Of a stretch of 64,000 nt of DNA, positions 48,776 to 57,679 are shown in pieces. The DNA comes from Rhizobium sp. L51/94 (lineage in GTDB: Bacteria > Pseudomonadota > Alphaproteobacteria > Rhizobiales > Rhizobiaceae): positions 2,536,001-2,600,000 of the forward strand of contig NZ_CP072141.1 in assembly GCF_019355555.1 (NCBI RefSeq). Reading direction: 5' to 3'. Position numbers and translations under genes: made by a program. The notes beneath the pieces were generated by a model that made no database searches, had not been told where the DNA came from, and saw nothing but the letters and a program-made list of their open reading frames with translations. Position 1 is the stretch's first letter. Each line of letters begins with the position of its first letter.

Positions 48776-49840
48776 ATGAAATCCATTATCTCATTGATGG
48801 CCGCAGCGGCCTTCGGTGTTGCAACATTTGTCATGCCAGCCATGGCTGCCGACAAGGGTCTGGTTGGTATCGCTATGCCAACGAAGTCTTCGGCGCGCTG
48901 GATCGATGACGGCAACAACATCGTCAAGCAGCTTCAGGCTGCTGGTTTCACGACCGACCTGCAGTATGCTGACGACGATATTCCTAACCAGCTTTCGCAG
49001 ATCGAGAACATGGTCACCAAGGGTGCCAAGGTTCTCGTCGTCGCTTCGATCGACGGCACGACCCTGTCGGACGTTCTGCAGAAGGCCCATGACGCCGGTA
49101 TCAAGGTTATCGCCTATGACCGCCTGATCCGCGACTCGGCCAACGTCGACTACTACGCTACCTTCGACAACTTCCAGGTCGGCGTTCTCCAGGCTGGCAC
49201 CATCGTTGACGGCCTCGGCCTCAAGGACGGCAAGGGCCCGTTCAACATCGAGCTCTTCGGCGGTTCGCCGGACGACAACAACGCCTTCTTCTTCTATGAT
49301 GGCGCAATGTCGGTTCTTCAGCCTTACATCGACAGCGGCAAGCTCGTCGTGAAGTCCGGTCAGGTTGGCATGGACAAGGTCGGTACGCTGCGTTGGGATC
49401 CGGCAACGGCCCAGGCCCGCATGGATAACCTCCTGTCGGCCTACTACACCGACGCTCACGTCGACGCAGTCCTGTCGCCTTACGACGGCCTGTCGATCGG
49501 CATCATCTCGTCGCTCAAGGGCGTCGGCTACGGCTCGGGCACCCTCAAGCTGCCAATCGTCAGCGGCCAGGATTGCGAAATTCCTTCGATCAAGTCGATC
49601 ATTGCTGGCGAACAGTATTCTTCGATCTTCAAGGACACCCGCGACCTCGCCAAGGTCACCGTTGCCATGGTCACCGCAGTTGCTACCGGCGGCACACCTG
49701 AAGTCAACGATACCAAGACCTACGACAACGGCGTCAAGGTCGTTCCTTCCTACCTGCTGAAGCCAGTCGTCGTCACCAAGGACACCTACCAGAAGGTCCT
49801 GATCGACAGCGGCTACTACAAGGCTGAACAGCTTAAGTAA
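48776..49840 (+). CDS. chvE: multiple-sugar periplasmic binding protein ChvE
   Basis: 354 residues with a signal peptide (residues 1-24, cleavage near PAMAADK). The mature fold is a type I sugar-binding protein with conserved aldose contacts such as [40 protein letters not shown] and [13 protein letters not shown]. Length and order match Agrobacterium ChvE, which binds glucose, galactose, arabinose, xylose and acidic sugars for uptake and, with a Ti plasmid, for VirA signalling. GGGAGAG precedes the ATG. No vir gene is in the window, so only the uptake role can be inferred here. Confidence 0.93.
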   Translation: MKSIISLMAAAAFGVATFVMPAMAADKGLVGIAMPTKSSARWIDDGNNIVKQLQAAGFTTDLQYADDDIPNQLSQIENMVTKGAKVLVVASIDGTTLSDVLQKAHDAGIKVIAYDRLIRDSANVDYYATFDNFQVGVLQAGTIVDGLGLKDGKGPFNIELFGGSPDDNNAFFFYDGAMSVLQPYIDSGKLVVKSGQVGMDKVGTLRWDPATAQARMDNLLSAYYTDAHVDAVLSPYDGLSIGIISSLKGVGYGSGTLKLPIVSGQDCEIPSIKSIIAGEQYSSIFKDTRDLAKVTVAMVTAVATGGTPEVNDTKTYDNGVKVVPSYLLKPVVVTKDTYQKVLIDSGYYKAEQLK

Positions 49841-49853
49841 GCAATGAAAACCA

Positions 49854-49880
49854 CCGGAACCCGCAGATTGCGGGTTCCGG
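49854..49880 (+). terminator. intercistronic hairpin between chvE and gguA
   Basis: A perfect 12-bp GC-rich stem with a three-base loop (49854-49865 with 49869-49880), 14 bases after the chvE stop. No T tail follows. It probably protects or ends part of the chvE message so that more binding protein than transporter is made. Confidence 0.65.
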
Positions 49881-49935
49881 ACTTCGCATTTATGATCGTC
49901 GCGTCAGTCACGACTCCCGGCGTTGGATTTTGATT

Positions 49936-51471
49936 ATGGACAATATTATCCTAGAGATGCGGGACATCACCAAGACGTTCCCGGGCGTCAAGGCGCTTGA
50001 GAATGTGAACCTCAAGGTTCGGCAAGGTGAGATCCACGCACTGGTGGGCGAAAACGGGGCCGGCAAGTCGACCCTCATGAAAGTTCTATCCGGCGTCTAT
50101 CCGGCCGGCACATACGATGGCGATATCGTATACGAAGGCGATGTACGTAACTTCAAGGTCATCAAGGACAGTGAAGCCATCGGCATCATCATCATTCACC
50201 AGGAGCTGGCACTGGTGCCGCTTCTGTCGATCGCCGAAAACATTTTCCTCGGCAACGAGGTTGCGACCAACGGTGTCATTCGCTGGCAGGAAGCTTTTTC
50301 ACGCACCCGCAAGCTGCTCGACAAGGTTGGATTGAAAGAGTCGCCGGAAACCCTCGTGACCAACATCGGCGTGGGCAAGCAGCAACTGGTCGAAATCGCC
50401 AAGGCGCTGTCGAAGAGCGTGAAGCTGCTGATCCTCGACGAGCCGACGGCCTCGCTCAACGAAAAAGATTCCGACGCCCTGCTCAATCTCCTGATCGAGT
50501 TCCGCAACCAGGGCATCACCTCGATCATCATCACGCACAAGCTCAACGAAGTGCGCAAGGTGGCCGACCAGATCACCGTCCTGCGCGACGGGATGACCGT
50601 GAAGACGCTGAACTGTCACGAGGAAGAGATCAGCGAAGACATCATCATCAAGAACATGGTGGGCCGCGAACTGGCTGACCGCTATCCGCCGCGCTCCGTG
50701 CCGATCGGCGAGACGGTTCTGGAAGTCAAGAACTGGAACGCCTTCCACCAGCACCACCGCGACCGCCAGGTTCTCCACGACATAAATGTCAACGTCCGCA
50801 GGGGCGAAGTGGTCGGTATTGCCGGCCTGATGGGGGCAGGGCGCACCGAGTTCGCCATGAGCGTCTTTGGCAAATCCTACGGCCACAAGATTACCGGCGA
50901 AGTGCTGATGGACGGCAAGCCCGTCGATGTCAGCACCGTGCGCAAGGCGATCGACGCCGGTCTCGCCTACGTGACGGAAGACCGCAAGCATCTGGGCCTG
51001 GTGCTGAACGACAGCATCATGCACAACACCTCGCTGGCCAACCTTGCCGGCATCTCCAAGGCGACCGTCATCGACAGCCACAAGGAATCGGACGTCGCCA
51101 CCGACTTCCGCTCCAAGCTGCGCATCCGCAGCTCCGGCATCTTCCAGGAGGCCGTCAATCTTTCGGGCGGCAACCAGCAGAAGGTCGTCCTTTCCAAGTG
51201 GCTGTTCTCGGATCCTGAAGTCCTGATCCTCGACGAGCCGACGCGTGGTATCGACGTCGGCGCTAAATACGAAATCTACAGCATCATCAACCAGCTGGCT
51301 GCCGACGGGAAGGGCGTTCTGATGATATCATCGGAAATGCCCGAACTGCTTGGGACTTGCGACCGCATCTACGTCATGAACGAAGGACGCATCGTCGCTG
51401 AATTGTCCAAGGAAGAGGCAAGCCAGGAAACCATCATGCGCGCTATCATGCGCTCTGGGGAGAAGAAATAA
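49936..51471 (+). CDS. gguA: sugar ABC transporter ATP-binding protein GguA
   Basis: 511 residues with two ATPase domains, as in RbsA/MglA. Domain one: Walker [10 protein letters not shown], Walker [14 protein letters not shown]. Domain two: a degenerate Walker [10 protein letters not shown], signature [15 protein letters not shown] and Walker [19 protein letters not shown]. It powers uptake of ChvE-bound sugars through GguB. The ATG at 49936 is preferred to the TTG at 49930; the ribosome site is weak. Its stop overlaps the gguB ATG. Confidence 0.93.
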   Translation: MDNIILEMRDITKTFPGVKALENVNLKVRQGEIHALVGENGAGKSTLMKVLSGVYPAGTYDGDIVYEGDVRNFKVIKDSEAIGIIIIHQELALVPLLSIAENIFLGNEVATNGVIRWQEAFSRTRKLLDKVGLKESPETLVTNIGVGKQQLVEIAKALSKSVKLLILDEPTASLNEKDSDALLNLLIEFRNQGITSIIITHKLNEVRKVADQITVLRDGMTVKTLNCHEEEISEDIIIKNMVGRELADRYPPRSVPIGETVLEVKNWNAFHQHHRDRQVLHDINVNVRRGEVVGIAGLMGAGRTEFAMSVFGKSYGHKITGEVLMDGKPVDVSTVRKAIDAGLAYVTEDRKHLGLVLNDSIMHNTSLANLAGISKATVIDSHKESDVATDFRSKLRIRSSGIFQEAVNLSGGNQQKVVLSKWLFSDPEVLILDEPTRGIDVGAKYEIYSIINQLAADGKGVLMISSEMPELLGTCDRIYVMNEGRIVAELSKEEASQETIMRAIMRSGEKK

Positions 51472-52682
51472 TGACTCCTGTTAACCCCCCCGCCGCTGAG
51501 GAAAGCCACGTGATTTCCGCCGTCGATTACATCCGCGGCAATATTCGTGAATATGGCATGCTGATCGTTCTCGTGGCGATCATGGTGTTCTTCCAGTTCT
51601 ACACAGGCGGTATCCTGTTCAAGCCGGTCAACCTGACGAACCTCGTGCTGCAGAACTCGTTCATCGTCATCATGGCGCTGGGCATGCTTCTCGTCATCGT
51701 TGCCGGTCATATCGACCTTTCCGTCGGCTCGATCGTCGGCTTCGTCGGCGCCATCGCCGGTATCCTGACCGTGCAATACCAGATGAACTTCATCCTTGCG
51801 GCCCTGCTTTGCCTGGTCGTCGGCGGTGTCATCGGGGCGGCCCAGGGCTACTTCATCGCCTATCACAAGATACCGTCGTTCATCGTCACGCTGGCCGGTA
51901 TGCTTGTCTTCCGCGGCCTGACGTTGTTCGTCCTCGGCGGCAAGAACATCGGGCCTTTCCCGAAGGACTTCCAGCTGATCAGCACCGGCTTCATCCCCGA
52001 TTTCATCGACATCAGCGGGCTCGTCTACGGTCTTCACTCGACCTCGATCATCCTGTCGATCGTCATGCCGCTGCTCCTCTTCATCATGGCGTGGCGTCGC
52101 CGGAAGACCAACGAGAACCACGGCATCGACGTCGAGCCGATGAGCTTCTTCCTCATCCAGAACCTGATCATCTGCGGCGCCCTGCTGTTCCTCGGCTACC
52201 AGCTGTCGTCCGACAAGGGCCTGCCGAACGTCCTGATCATCATGGTCATCCTGATTGCAGCCTACGCCTTCATCACCCGCCAGACGACCATCGGTCGTCG
52301 CGTCTATGCCATGGGCGGAAACGAGAAGGCGACGAAGCTTTCGGGCATCAACACCGAGCGCCTGAGCTTCTTCACATTTGTCAACATGGGTGCGCTTGCA
52401 GGTCTCGCCGGCATGATCGTCGCCACCCGCCTGAATTCGGCAACGCCGAAGGCCGGCGTCGGCAACGAGCTTGACGTCATCGCGGCCTGCTTCATCGGCG
52501 GTGCCTCGGCGTCCGGCGGCGTCGGCAAGATCACCGGTGCTGTCATCGGCGCGTTCATCATGGGCGTCATGAACAACGGCATGTCGATCGTCGGTCTCGG
52601 CATCGACTTCCAGCAGATGGTCAAGGGACTGGTGCTTCTCGCTGCCGTCTTCTTCGACGTCTACAACAAGAACAAGGGCTGA
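51471..52682 (+). CDS. gguB: sugar ABC transporter permease GguB
   Basis: 403 residues with about ten membrane segments of the ribose/galactose permease family. Landmarks: MLLVIVAGHIDLSVGSIVGFVG, YHKIPSFIVTLAGMLVFRGL, YAMGGNEKATKLSGIN and FIGGASASGGVGKITGAVIGAF. The ATG shares a base with the gguA stop (TAATG), so translation is coupled. Together with ChvE and GguA it completes one transporter. Confidence 0.93.
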   Translation: MTPVNPPAAEESHVISAVDYIRGNIREYGMLIVLVAIMVFFQFYTGGILFKPVNLTNLVLQNSFIVIMALGMLLVIVAGHIDLSVGSIVGFVGAIAGILTVQYQMNFILAALLCLVVGGVIGAAQGYFIAYHKIPSFIVTLAGMLVFRGLTLFVLGGKNIGPFPKDFQLISTGFIPDFIDISGLVYGLHSTSIILSIVMPLLLFIMAWRRRKTNENHGIDVEPMSFFLIQNLIICGALLFLGYQLSSDKGLPNVLIIMVILIAAYAFITRQTTIGRRVYAMGGNEKATKLSGINTERLSFFTFVNMGALAGLAGMIVATRLNSATPKAGVGNELDVIAACFIGGASASGGVGKITGAVIGAFIMGVMNNGMSIVGLGIDFQQMVKGLVLLAAVFFDVYNKNKG

Positions 52683-52800
52683 TCGCCTCTGGCGATCGGT
52701 TCCCATTTGCAGTCAGGCGAGCGATTTTCGCGGGCTCTTTCCTTAAGGGCGTGCCACGCGGGCTAGTCGCTTCCGCCTTCCAGATAGAAGGACAAGGTCC

Positions 52801-53799
52801 GTGCTCATTTCCCAGATCAAAGGTGCAGACGGCGCGATAACAGTCGCCGTCCGCAACGAACCGGGCGAAACCGCCAAGGCCGTCAAGGGTGCCGCCAGCG
52901 TCTATGCGCTCGCGATCGAGGCTGCGGATGGTGGAAAATCACTCTCCGAAGTCATCGCCGCCCATGGGCTGGGTGAGACTGTCGACCTCGACAAAGCCTA
53001 TGCCGAAGGCAGGTTCCTGCCGCCAATCACGCATCCGGACGCTGCCCACCTGCACCTGACAGGCACGGGCCTTACCCATCTGGGTTCGGCTGCCACCCGC
53101 GATTCCATGCACAAGAAGACATCCGAAGAGGCTGAGGAAACCCTCACCGATTCCATGAAGATGTTCCGCATGGGCCTTGAGAACGGCAAGCCGAAGAACG
53201 GCGAAAAGGGTGTCCAGCCCGAGTGGTTCTACAAGGGCAACGGCAACGAGGCCGCAGCCCCCGGCGCACCCTTGGTCTCGCCCTCTTTCGCGCTCGACGG
53301 CGGTGAAGAGCCTGAAATGGCCGGCATCTATGTCATCGGCAAAGACGGCACGCCGTTCCGCATCGGCTTTGCGCTGTCGAACGAATTCTCCGATCACGTG
53401 ACGGAGCGGATCAACTACCTCTACCTCGCGCATTCCAAGCTGCGGCCCGCCAGTTTCGGCCCGGAAATCCGCATCGGCGCTGCGCCCGACGATATCAGGG
53501 GCACGTCGAAAATCACCCGCGATGGCAAGGTCATTTTCGAAAAGCCTTTCCTGTCGGGCGAAGCGAACATGTCGCACACCTTCGCCAATCTCGAATATCA
53601 TCACTTCAAGTACGGCCTGTTCCGCGCCCCCGGCGACGTTCACGTCCACATGTTCGGCACGGCGACGCTGTCGTTTGCGGACGGTATCAAGCCACAGGCC
53701 GGCGATGTTTTCGAGATCGAGGTTGCGGATTTCGGCCTGCCACTGCGCAATCCGCTCGCCGTAGCCGCGGAAACAGACGTGACGGTTCGCCAGCTCTAG
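52801..53799 (+). CDS. gguC: GguC (AraD1/fumarylacetoacetate-hydrolase-like protein)
   Basis: 332 residues beginning at GTG, preceded by AAGGAC. The C-terminal two thirds have a fumarylacetoacetate hydrolase-type fold: GDVHVHMFGTATLSFADGI, EYHHFKYGLF and the acidic GNEAAAPGAPLVSP region. GguC sits between the sugar transporter and a sugar-acid dehydratase, and related AraD1 proteins act on 2-keto-3-deoxy sugar acids. A role in the step after L-arabinonate dehydratase is inferred from that order; the exact reaction is not shown by the sequence. Confidence 0.85.
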   Translation: MLISQIKGADGAITVAVRNEPGETAKAVKGAASVYALAIEAADGGKSLSEVIAAHGLGETVDLDKAYAEGRFLPPITHPDAAHLHLTGTGLTHLGSAATRDSMHKKTSEEAEETLTDSMKMFRMGLENGKPKNGEKGVQPEWFYKGNGNEAAAPGAPLVSPSFALDGGEEPEMAGIYVIGKDGTPFRIGFALSNEFSDHVTERINYLYLAHSKLRPASFGPEIRIGAAPDDIRGTSKITRDGKVIFEKPFLSGEANMSHTFANLEYHHFKYGLFRAPGDVHVHMFGTATLSFADGIKPQAGDVFEIEVADFGLPLRNPLAVAAETDVTVRQL

Positions 53800-53856
53800 A
53801 GACTTATGCTCCGGCCCGAGAGGGATGATCCGGAACGCCCCCAAGGACGATGTGAC

Positions 53857-55596
53857 ATGCACAAGAAAGCAGAATGGCCGCGCCGGTTGAGATCGCAGGA
53901 GTGGTACGGCGGCACCAGCCGTGACGTGATCTACCACCGTGGCTGGATGAAGAACCAGGGCTATCCGCACGACCTGTTTGACGGACGGCCGGTCATCGGC
54001 ATCCTCAACACCTGGTCGGACATGACCCCGTGCAACGGCCACCTTCGCGAGCTCGCGGAGAAGGTGAAGGCCGGTGTCTGGGAGGCCGGCGGCTTCCCGA
54101 TGGAAGTGCCGGTATTCTCGGCTTCCGAAAACACCTTCCGCCCGACCGCGATGATGTACCGCAACCTCGCTGCACTGGCGATCGAGGAAACCATCCGTGG
54201 CCAGCCGATGGACGGCTGCGTGCTGCTCGTCGGCTGCGACAAGACAACGCCGTCGCTGATCATGGCAGCCGCTTCCGTCGACCTGCCGTCGATCGTCGTC
54301 ACCGGCGGCCCGATGCTGAACGGCTATTTCCGTGGCGAGCGCGTCGGCTCGGGCACCCATCTCTGGAAGTTCTCCGAGATGGTGAAGGCCGGCGAGATGA
54401 CGCAGGAGGAGTTCCTCGAGGCAGAAGCGTCGATGAGCCGTTCTTCCGGAACCTGCAACACCATGGGCACCGCCTCGACCATGGCGTCGATGGCCGAAGC
54501 CCTCGGCATGGCGCTGTCGGGCAACGCCGCGATCCCCGGCGTAGACAGCCGCCGCAAGGTGATGGCGCAGCTGACAGGCCGCCGCATCGTCGAGATGGTC
54601 AAGGACGACCTGAAGCCTTCCGACATCATGACCAAGGAAGCCTTCGAGAACGCCATCCGCACCAATGCGGCCATCGGCGGCTCCACCAATGCCGTCATCC
54701 ACCTGCTTGCCATGGCCGGTCGTGTTGGTATCGATCTTTCGCTGGACGACTGGGACCGTTGCGGCCGCGACGTACCGACCATCGTCAACCTGATGCCGTC
54801 GGGCAAGTACCTCATGGAGGAGTTCTTCTACGCCGGCGGTCTGCCTGTCGTTCTGAAGCGCCTCGGCGAAGCGGGCCTGCTGCACAAGGACGCGCTGACC
54901 GTCTCGGGCGAGACGATCTGGAACGAGGTCAAGGACGTTGTCAACTGGAACGAGGACGTCATCCTGCCGGCCGACAAGGCGCTGACCCAGTCTGGCGGTA
55001 TCGTCGTCGTGCGCGGCAACCTGGCTCCCAAGGGCGCGGTATTGAAGCCATCCGCTGCTTCGCCGCATCTGCTCGTCCACCGCGGTCGGGCTGTCGTGTT
55101 CGAGGATATCGACGACTACAAGGCGAAGATCAACGACGACACGCTCGATATCGACGAGACCTGCGTCATGGTCATGAAGAACTGCGGCCCGAAGGGATAT
55201 CCCGGCATGGCCGAGGTCGGCAACATGGGCCTGCCGCCGAAGGTGCTGAAAAAGGGCATCACCGACATGGTCCGCATCTCGGACGCTCGCATGTCCGGCA
55301 CTGCCTACGGTACCGTCGTGCTTCACACATCGCCGGAAGCCGCTGTCGGCGGCCCGCTGGCTGTCGTGAAGAATGGCGATATGATCGAGTTGGACGTGCC
55401 CAACCGGCGCCTGCATCTCGACATTTCCGAGGCGGAACTGGCAGAGCGGCTGGCCGCATGGCAGCCGAACCACGACTTGCCAACGTCCGGCTACGCCTTC
55501 CTGCACCAGCAGCATGTCGAAGGTGCCGATACCGGCGCCGATCTCGACTTCCTCAAGGGCTGTCGCGGCAATGCGGTCGGCAAAGACAGCCACTAA
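53857..55596 (+). CDS. L-arabinonate dehydratase (IlvD/Edd family)
   Basis: 579 residues, IlvD/Edd family. It removes water from L-arabinonate to give 2-keto-3-deoxy-L-arabinonate. The three cysteines known to hold the [2Fe-2S] cluster in the Rhizobium leguminosarum enzyme are at the same numbers here: Cys59 (MTPCNGHL), Cys127 (VGCDKTTPS) and Cys200 (SGTCNTMG). The catalytic Ser lies in DARMSGTAYG. The start is taken at 53857, behind AAGGA, which gives the known length. It follows gguC by 57 bases and ends the operon with a terminator. Confidence 0.92.
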   Translation: MHKKAEWPRRLRSQEWYGGTSRDVIYHRGWMKNQGYPHDLFDGRPVIGILNTWSDMTPCNGHLRELAEKVKAGVWEAGGFPMEVPVFSASENTFRPTAMMYRNLAALAIEETIRGQPMDGCVLLVGCDKTTPSLIMAAASVDLPSIVVTGGPMLNGYFRGERVGSGTHLWKFSEMVKAGEMTQEEFLEAEASMSRSSGTCNTMGTASTMASMAEALGMALSGNAAIPGVDSRRKVMAQLTGRRIVEMVKDDLKPSDIMTKEAFENAIRTNAAIGGSTNAVIHLLAMAGRVGIDLSLDDWDRCGRDVPTIVNLMPSGKYLMEEFFYAGGLPVVLKRLGEAGLLHKDALTVSGETIWNEVKDVVNWNEDVILPADKALTQSGGIVVVRGNLAPKGAVLKPSAASPHLLVHRGRAVVFEDIDDYKAKINDDTLDIDETCVMVMKNCGPKGYPGMAEVGNMGLPPKVLKKGITDMVRISDARMSGTAYGTVVLHTSPEAAVGGPLAVVKNGDMIELDVPNRRLHLDISEAELAERLAAWQPNHDLPTSGYAFLHQQHVEGADTGADLDFLKGCRGNAVGKDSH

Positions 55597-55622
55597 AAGC
55601 CATCCAGATATGATATCGACGA

Positions 55623-55650
55623 AAGGCGGGGCCATAACCCCGCCTTTTCC
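55623..55650 (+). terminator. terminator of the chvE-ggu-dehydratase operon
   Basis: A perfect 9-bp stem (55623-55631 with 55638-55646) followed by TTTTCCTT, 26 bases after the dehydratase stop. Confidence 0.88.
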
Positions 55651-55709
55651 TTATCTGCAATTGGCCAAGACTTTGCCGGCGGGCGAGGCGGCTTCCGGCT
55701 AACTACGCT

Positions 55710-57137
55710 TTACCCGACAGCGCTCCAGAAACCATGCTTCTTGCCATGCCTTCGCTTCAGCGCCGCGACATAGACAGCATGATCCGGGAACGCCCCAAAA
55801 TCGGCGATATGGCTTGCGAGCATTGCGCAGGTGGCAAGGTGCCGGGCGGCGTGGCGATAGCGGCTGGAGCGGCCGCCCTCCAGCGAGAAGTCGATCATCG
55901 CCCGCAACAGGATGGTGGCCGCCAGCGGTTGTTTTTCCTGCAGCCAGTCGGCAGCTTTGGCCAGGATCTCGTAGAGGTCGCCGTCGATCTCCCCAGCGCG
56001 GGCAAGCACGAGCTTTGCCGCTTCCGCCGGCGCCGGCCATCCCTCGTAAAACATCAGCGCCGTATGGACATCCTCGAAGTCGGCCACATAGGCGAAGGCC
56101 TTTTCCTCGGCCTCGATATCGTCGAAATCCGGCAGGCGCTTGATGAACGCCTTCAGGTGTTCGACGCTCAGGTTCCGCTCGAAACACTGCCAGCGAAAAG
56201 CTTGCGCCTCCGCCTTGCGGTCGAGCGCCTCCAGCGTCTCGATGCGCAAATGCTGCCACTCGATATCCAGCGCGGGGCGTCCCGTCGGCGGCGCCTTGTC
56301 GAGCGCCTCTAGCGCTTCCGCCGCCCGCCCGGCCGCAAGCAGCCGCGCGGCAATATCGGCGGCAATGGCAGGCACGGTCTGCGACTTTTCACTGTGCTGA
56401 CGGACAAAGGCATCGACGTCCCCCTCGGCATCGGCGATCTGCTGCAGCGCGATGCGGACGGCGGAGTCCCGATGGCGGGCCTCGATCTCGTCGGCATAAA
56501 TCGGCCCGCTCATGCCCCAGCCGATGGCGACGCGGTCTTTGGGCACCTCGAGCTGCTCCTGCTGCCATCCGTCCAGAAGCTTCTTGAGTTGCGCCAGCCC
56601 GGTCTGCCCCAACGCCGGTGCAAGCGCCGGGATCAGCGGATCGCATTCGCCATACTCGTTGCGCCTGATCGCGCCAAATACCTGTTCCGGCAGCCTCTTG
56701 TGGTGGGAAGCGCTTGGGGCGATGGTGCCGAGATCGACGCAAGCAGCATGAAAACTGCCGATGATCACCCCATTGCTGTCGTCGCATCGCGCAAAGATTG
56801 AACCGGCTAGCTCGAGAAAGCGCCACAAAAGGTCCATCGCCTCGTCAGGATCGCCATCGGCGATGGTGCCTGAAATCATCGTACGCTGCGTTTCGAGGTC
56901 GCTCTTAAGGGCCTTGATCTTGCGCCAGTCGATGTAGGTTTTCGCCCGGTCGATGGACGACAGCCGCTTGCGCACCTCGCGCGCCACCTCGGCCGTGCTC
57001 TGCGCACCCGCCAGCTCCAGGCGAAGCCGCCGCTTGTGCGCCGCGTTGCCCATGCTGATCTCGATCAGCAATTCGGACAGCCGCCCGGCGCCGAGCGCCT
57101 CGAGGTTCTTCGCATTCAACGTCGTCTTGGCGGCCAT
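55710..57137 (-). CDS. DUF6880-type protein
   Basis: 475 residues, almost entirely helical and soluble. The start (KTTLNAKNLEALGAGRLSEL) and the end (HADRAYVAALKRRHGKKHGF-like, reading HAVYVAALKRRHGKKHGFW) are characteristic of the DUF6880 proteins I associate with rhizobia, often beside SWIM-domain genes. Tandem helical pairs between residues 200 and 440 suggest a TPR-like scaffold. No partner gene is present here, and no enzyme motif is visible. Confidence 0.7.
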   Translation of the reverse strand: MAAKTTLNAKNLEALGAGRLSELLIEISMGNAAHKRRLRLELAGAQSTAEVAREVRKRLSSIDRAKTYIDWRKIKALKSDLETQRTMISGTIADGDPDEAMDLLWRFLELAGSIFARCDDSNGVIIGSFHAACVDLGTIAPSASHHKRLPEQVFGAIRRNEYGECDPLIPALAPALGQTGLAQLKKLLDGWQQEQLEVPKDRVAIGWGMSGPIYADEIEARHRDSAVRIALQQIADAEGDVDAFVRQHSEKSQTVPAIAADIAARLLAAGRAAEALEALDKAPPTGRPALDIEWQHLRIETLEALDRKAEAQAFRWQCFERNLSVEHLKAFIKRLPDFDDIEAEEKAFAYVADFEDVHTALMFYEGWPAPAEAAKLVLARAGEIDGDLYEILAKAADWLQEKQPLAATILLRAMIDFSLEGGRSSRYRHAARHLATCAMLASHIADFGAFPDHAVYVAALKRRHGKKHGFWSAVG

Positions 57138-57411
57138 GAAACATCTGCTTCTTTGGTTTCGATCCGGGTGTGCGGAGCCGGCAGATTAACGGCGCCAAGG
57201 GCAGGGGGCAATCGCGTTCGCCACCCAGATGCAGCCCAAGCGCATCCCGTCAGAGCGGTTTTTGCAAGAAGAAACAACAGCCTCGCCACGCCAGCCGATA
57301 AAAATGCGCACTAAGCCAAAACACCCGCCGGCAGGGGGTTGCATCGCCAAGAGAATCCTTTATATGACGACGCACCGGCGAAGACCTGAGGCATGCCACA
57401 GGGATCTCTAT

Positions 57412-57485
57412 TGGGGAATAGTTCAACGGTAGAACGACGGACTCTGACTCCGTTAATCTTGGTTCGAATCCAGGTTCCCCAGCCA
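57412..57485 (+). tRNA. tRNA-Gln (anticodon CTG)
   Basis: A complete cloverleaf of 74 bases with encoded CCA. Acceptor arm TGGGGAA pairs with TTCCCCA, the T loop is GGTTCGAATCC, and the anticodon arm ACGGA-CTCTGAC-TCCGT gives CTG, reading CAG. A TATATG -10-like box stands about 50 bases upstream. It borders an AT-richer, accessory-looking gene. Confidence 0.95.
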
Positions 57486-57679
57486 ATTTTGTAAAATTCA
57501 CGTTGCTTTTAAGATTTGTATCAGAACAGATTTTGCCTATCGGGCGATCGTGAATTGCATCTGCATAAAAATGTTTTGCTATAGCGTTTCCATGCAACTT
57601 CTATCCGAGAATTTTAGCTACTAAAACAAGCGTTTTTCTTTGGCAAATTTCCGGAAGCTATTGCCTTCTAAGTGTGCCA

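Noticed and set aside
52939..55635. An 898-codon minus-strand open frame across gguC and the dehydratase.
   Set aside because: It covers two well-recognised genes and the gap between them, encodes a low-quality Arg/His-rich sequence and has no family resemblance. High GC makes such antisense frames common.
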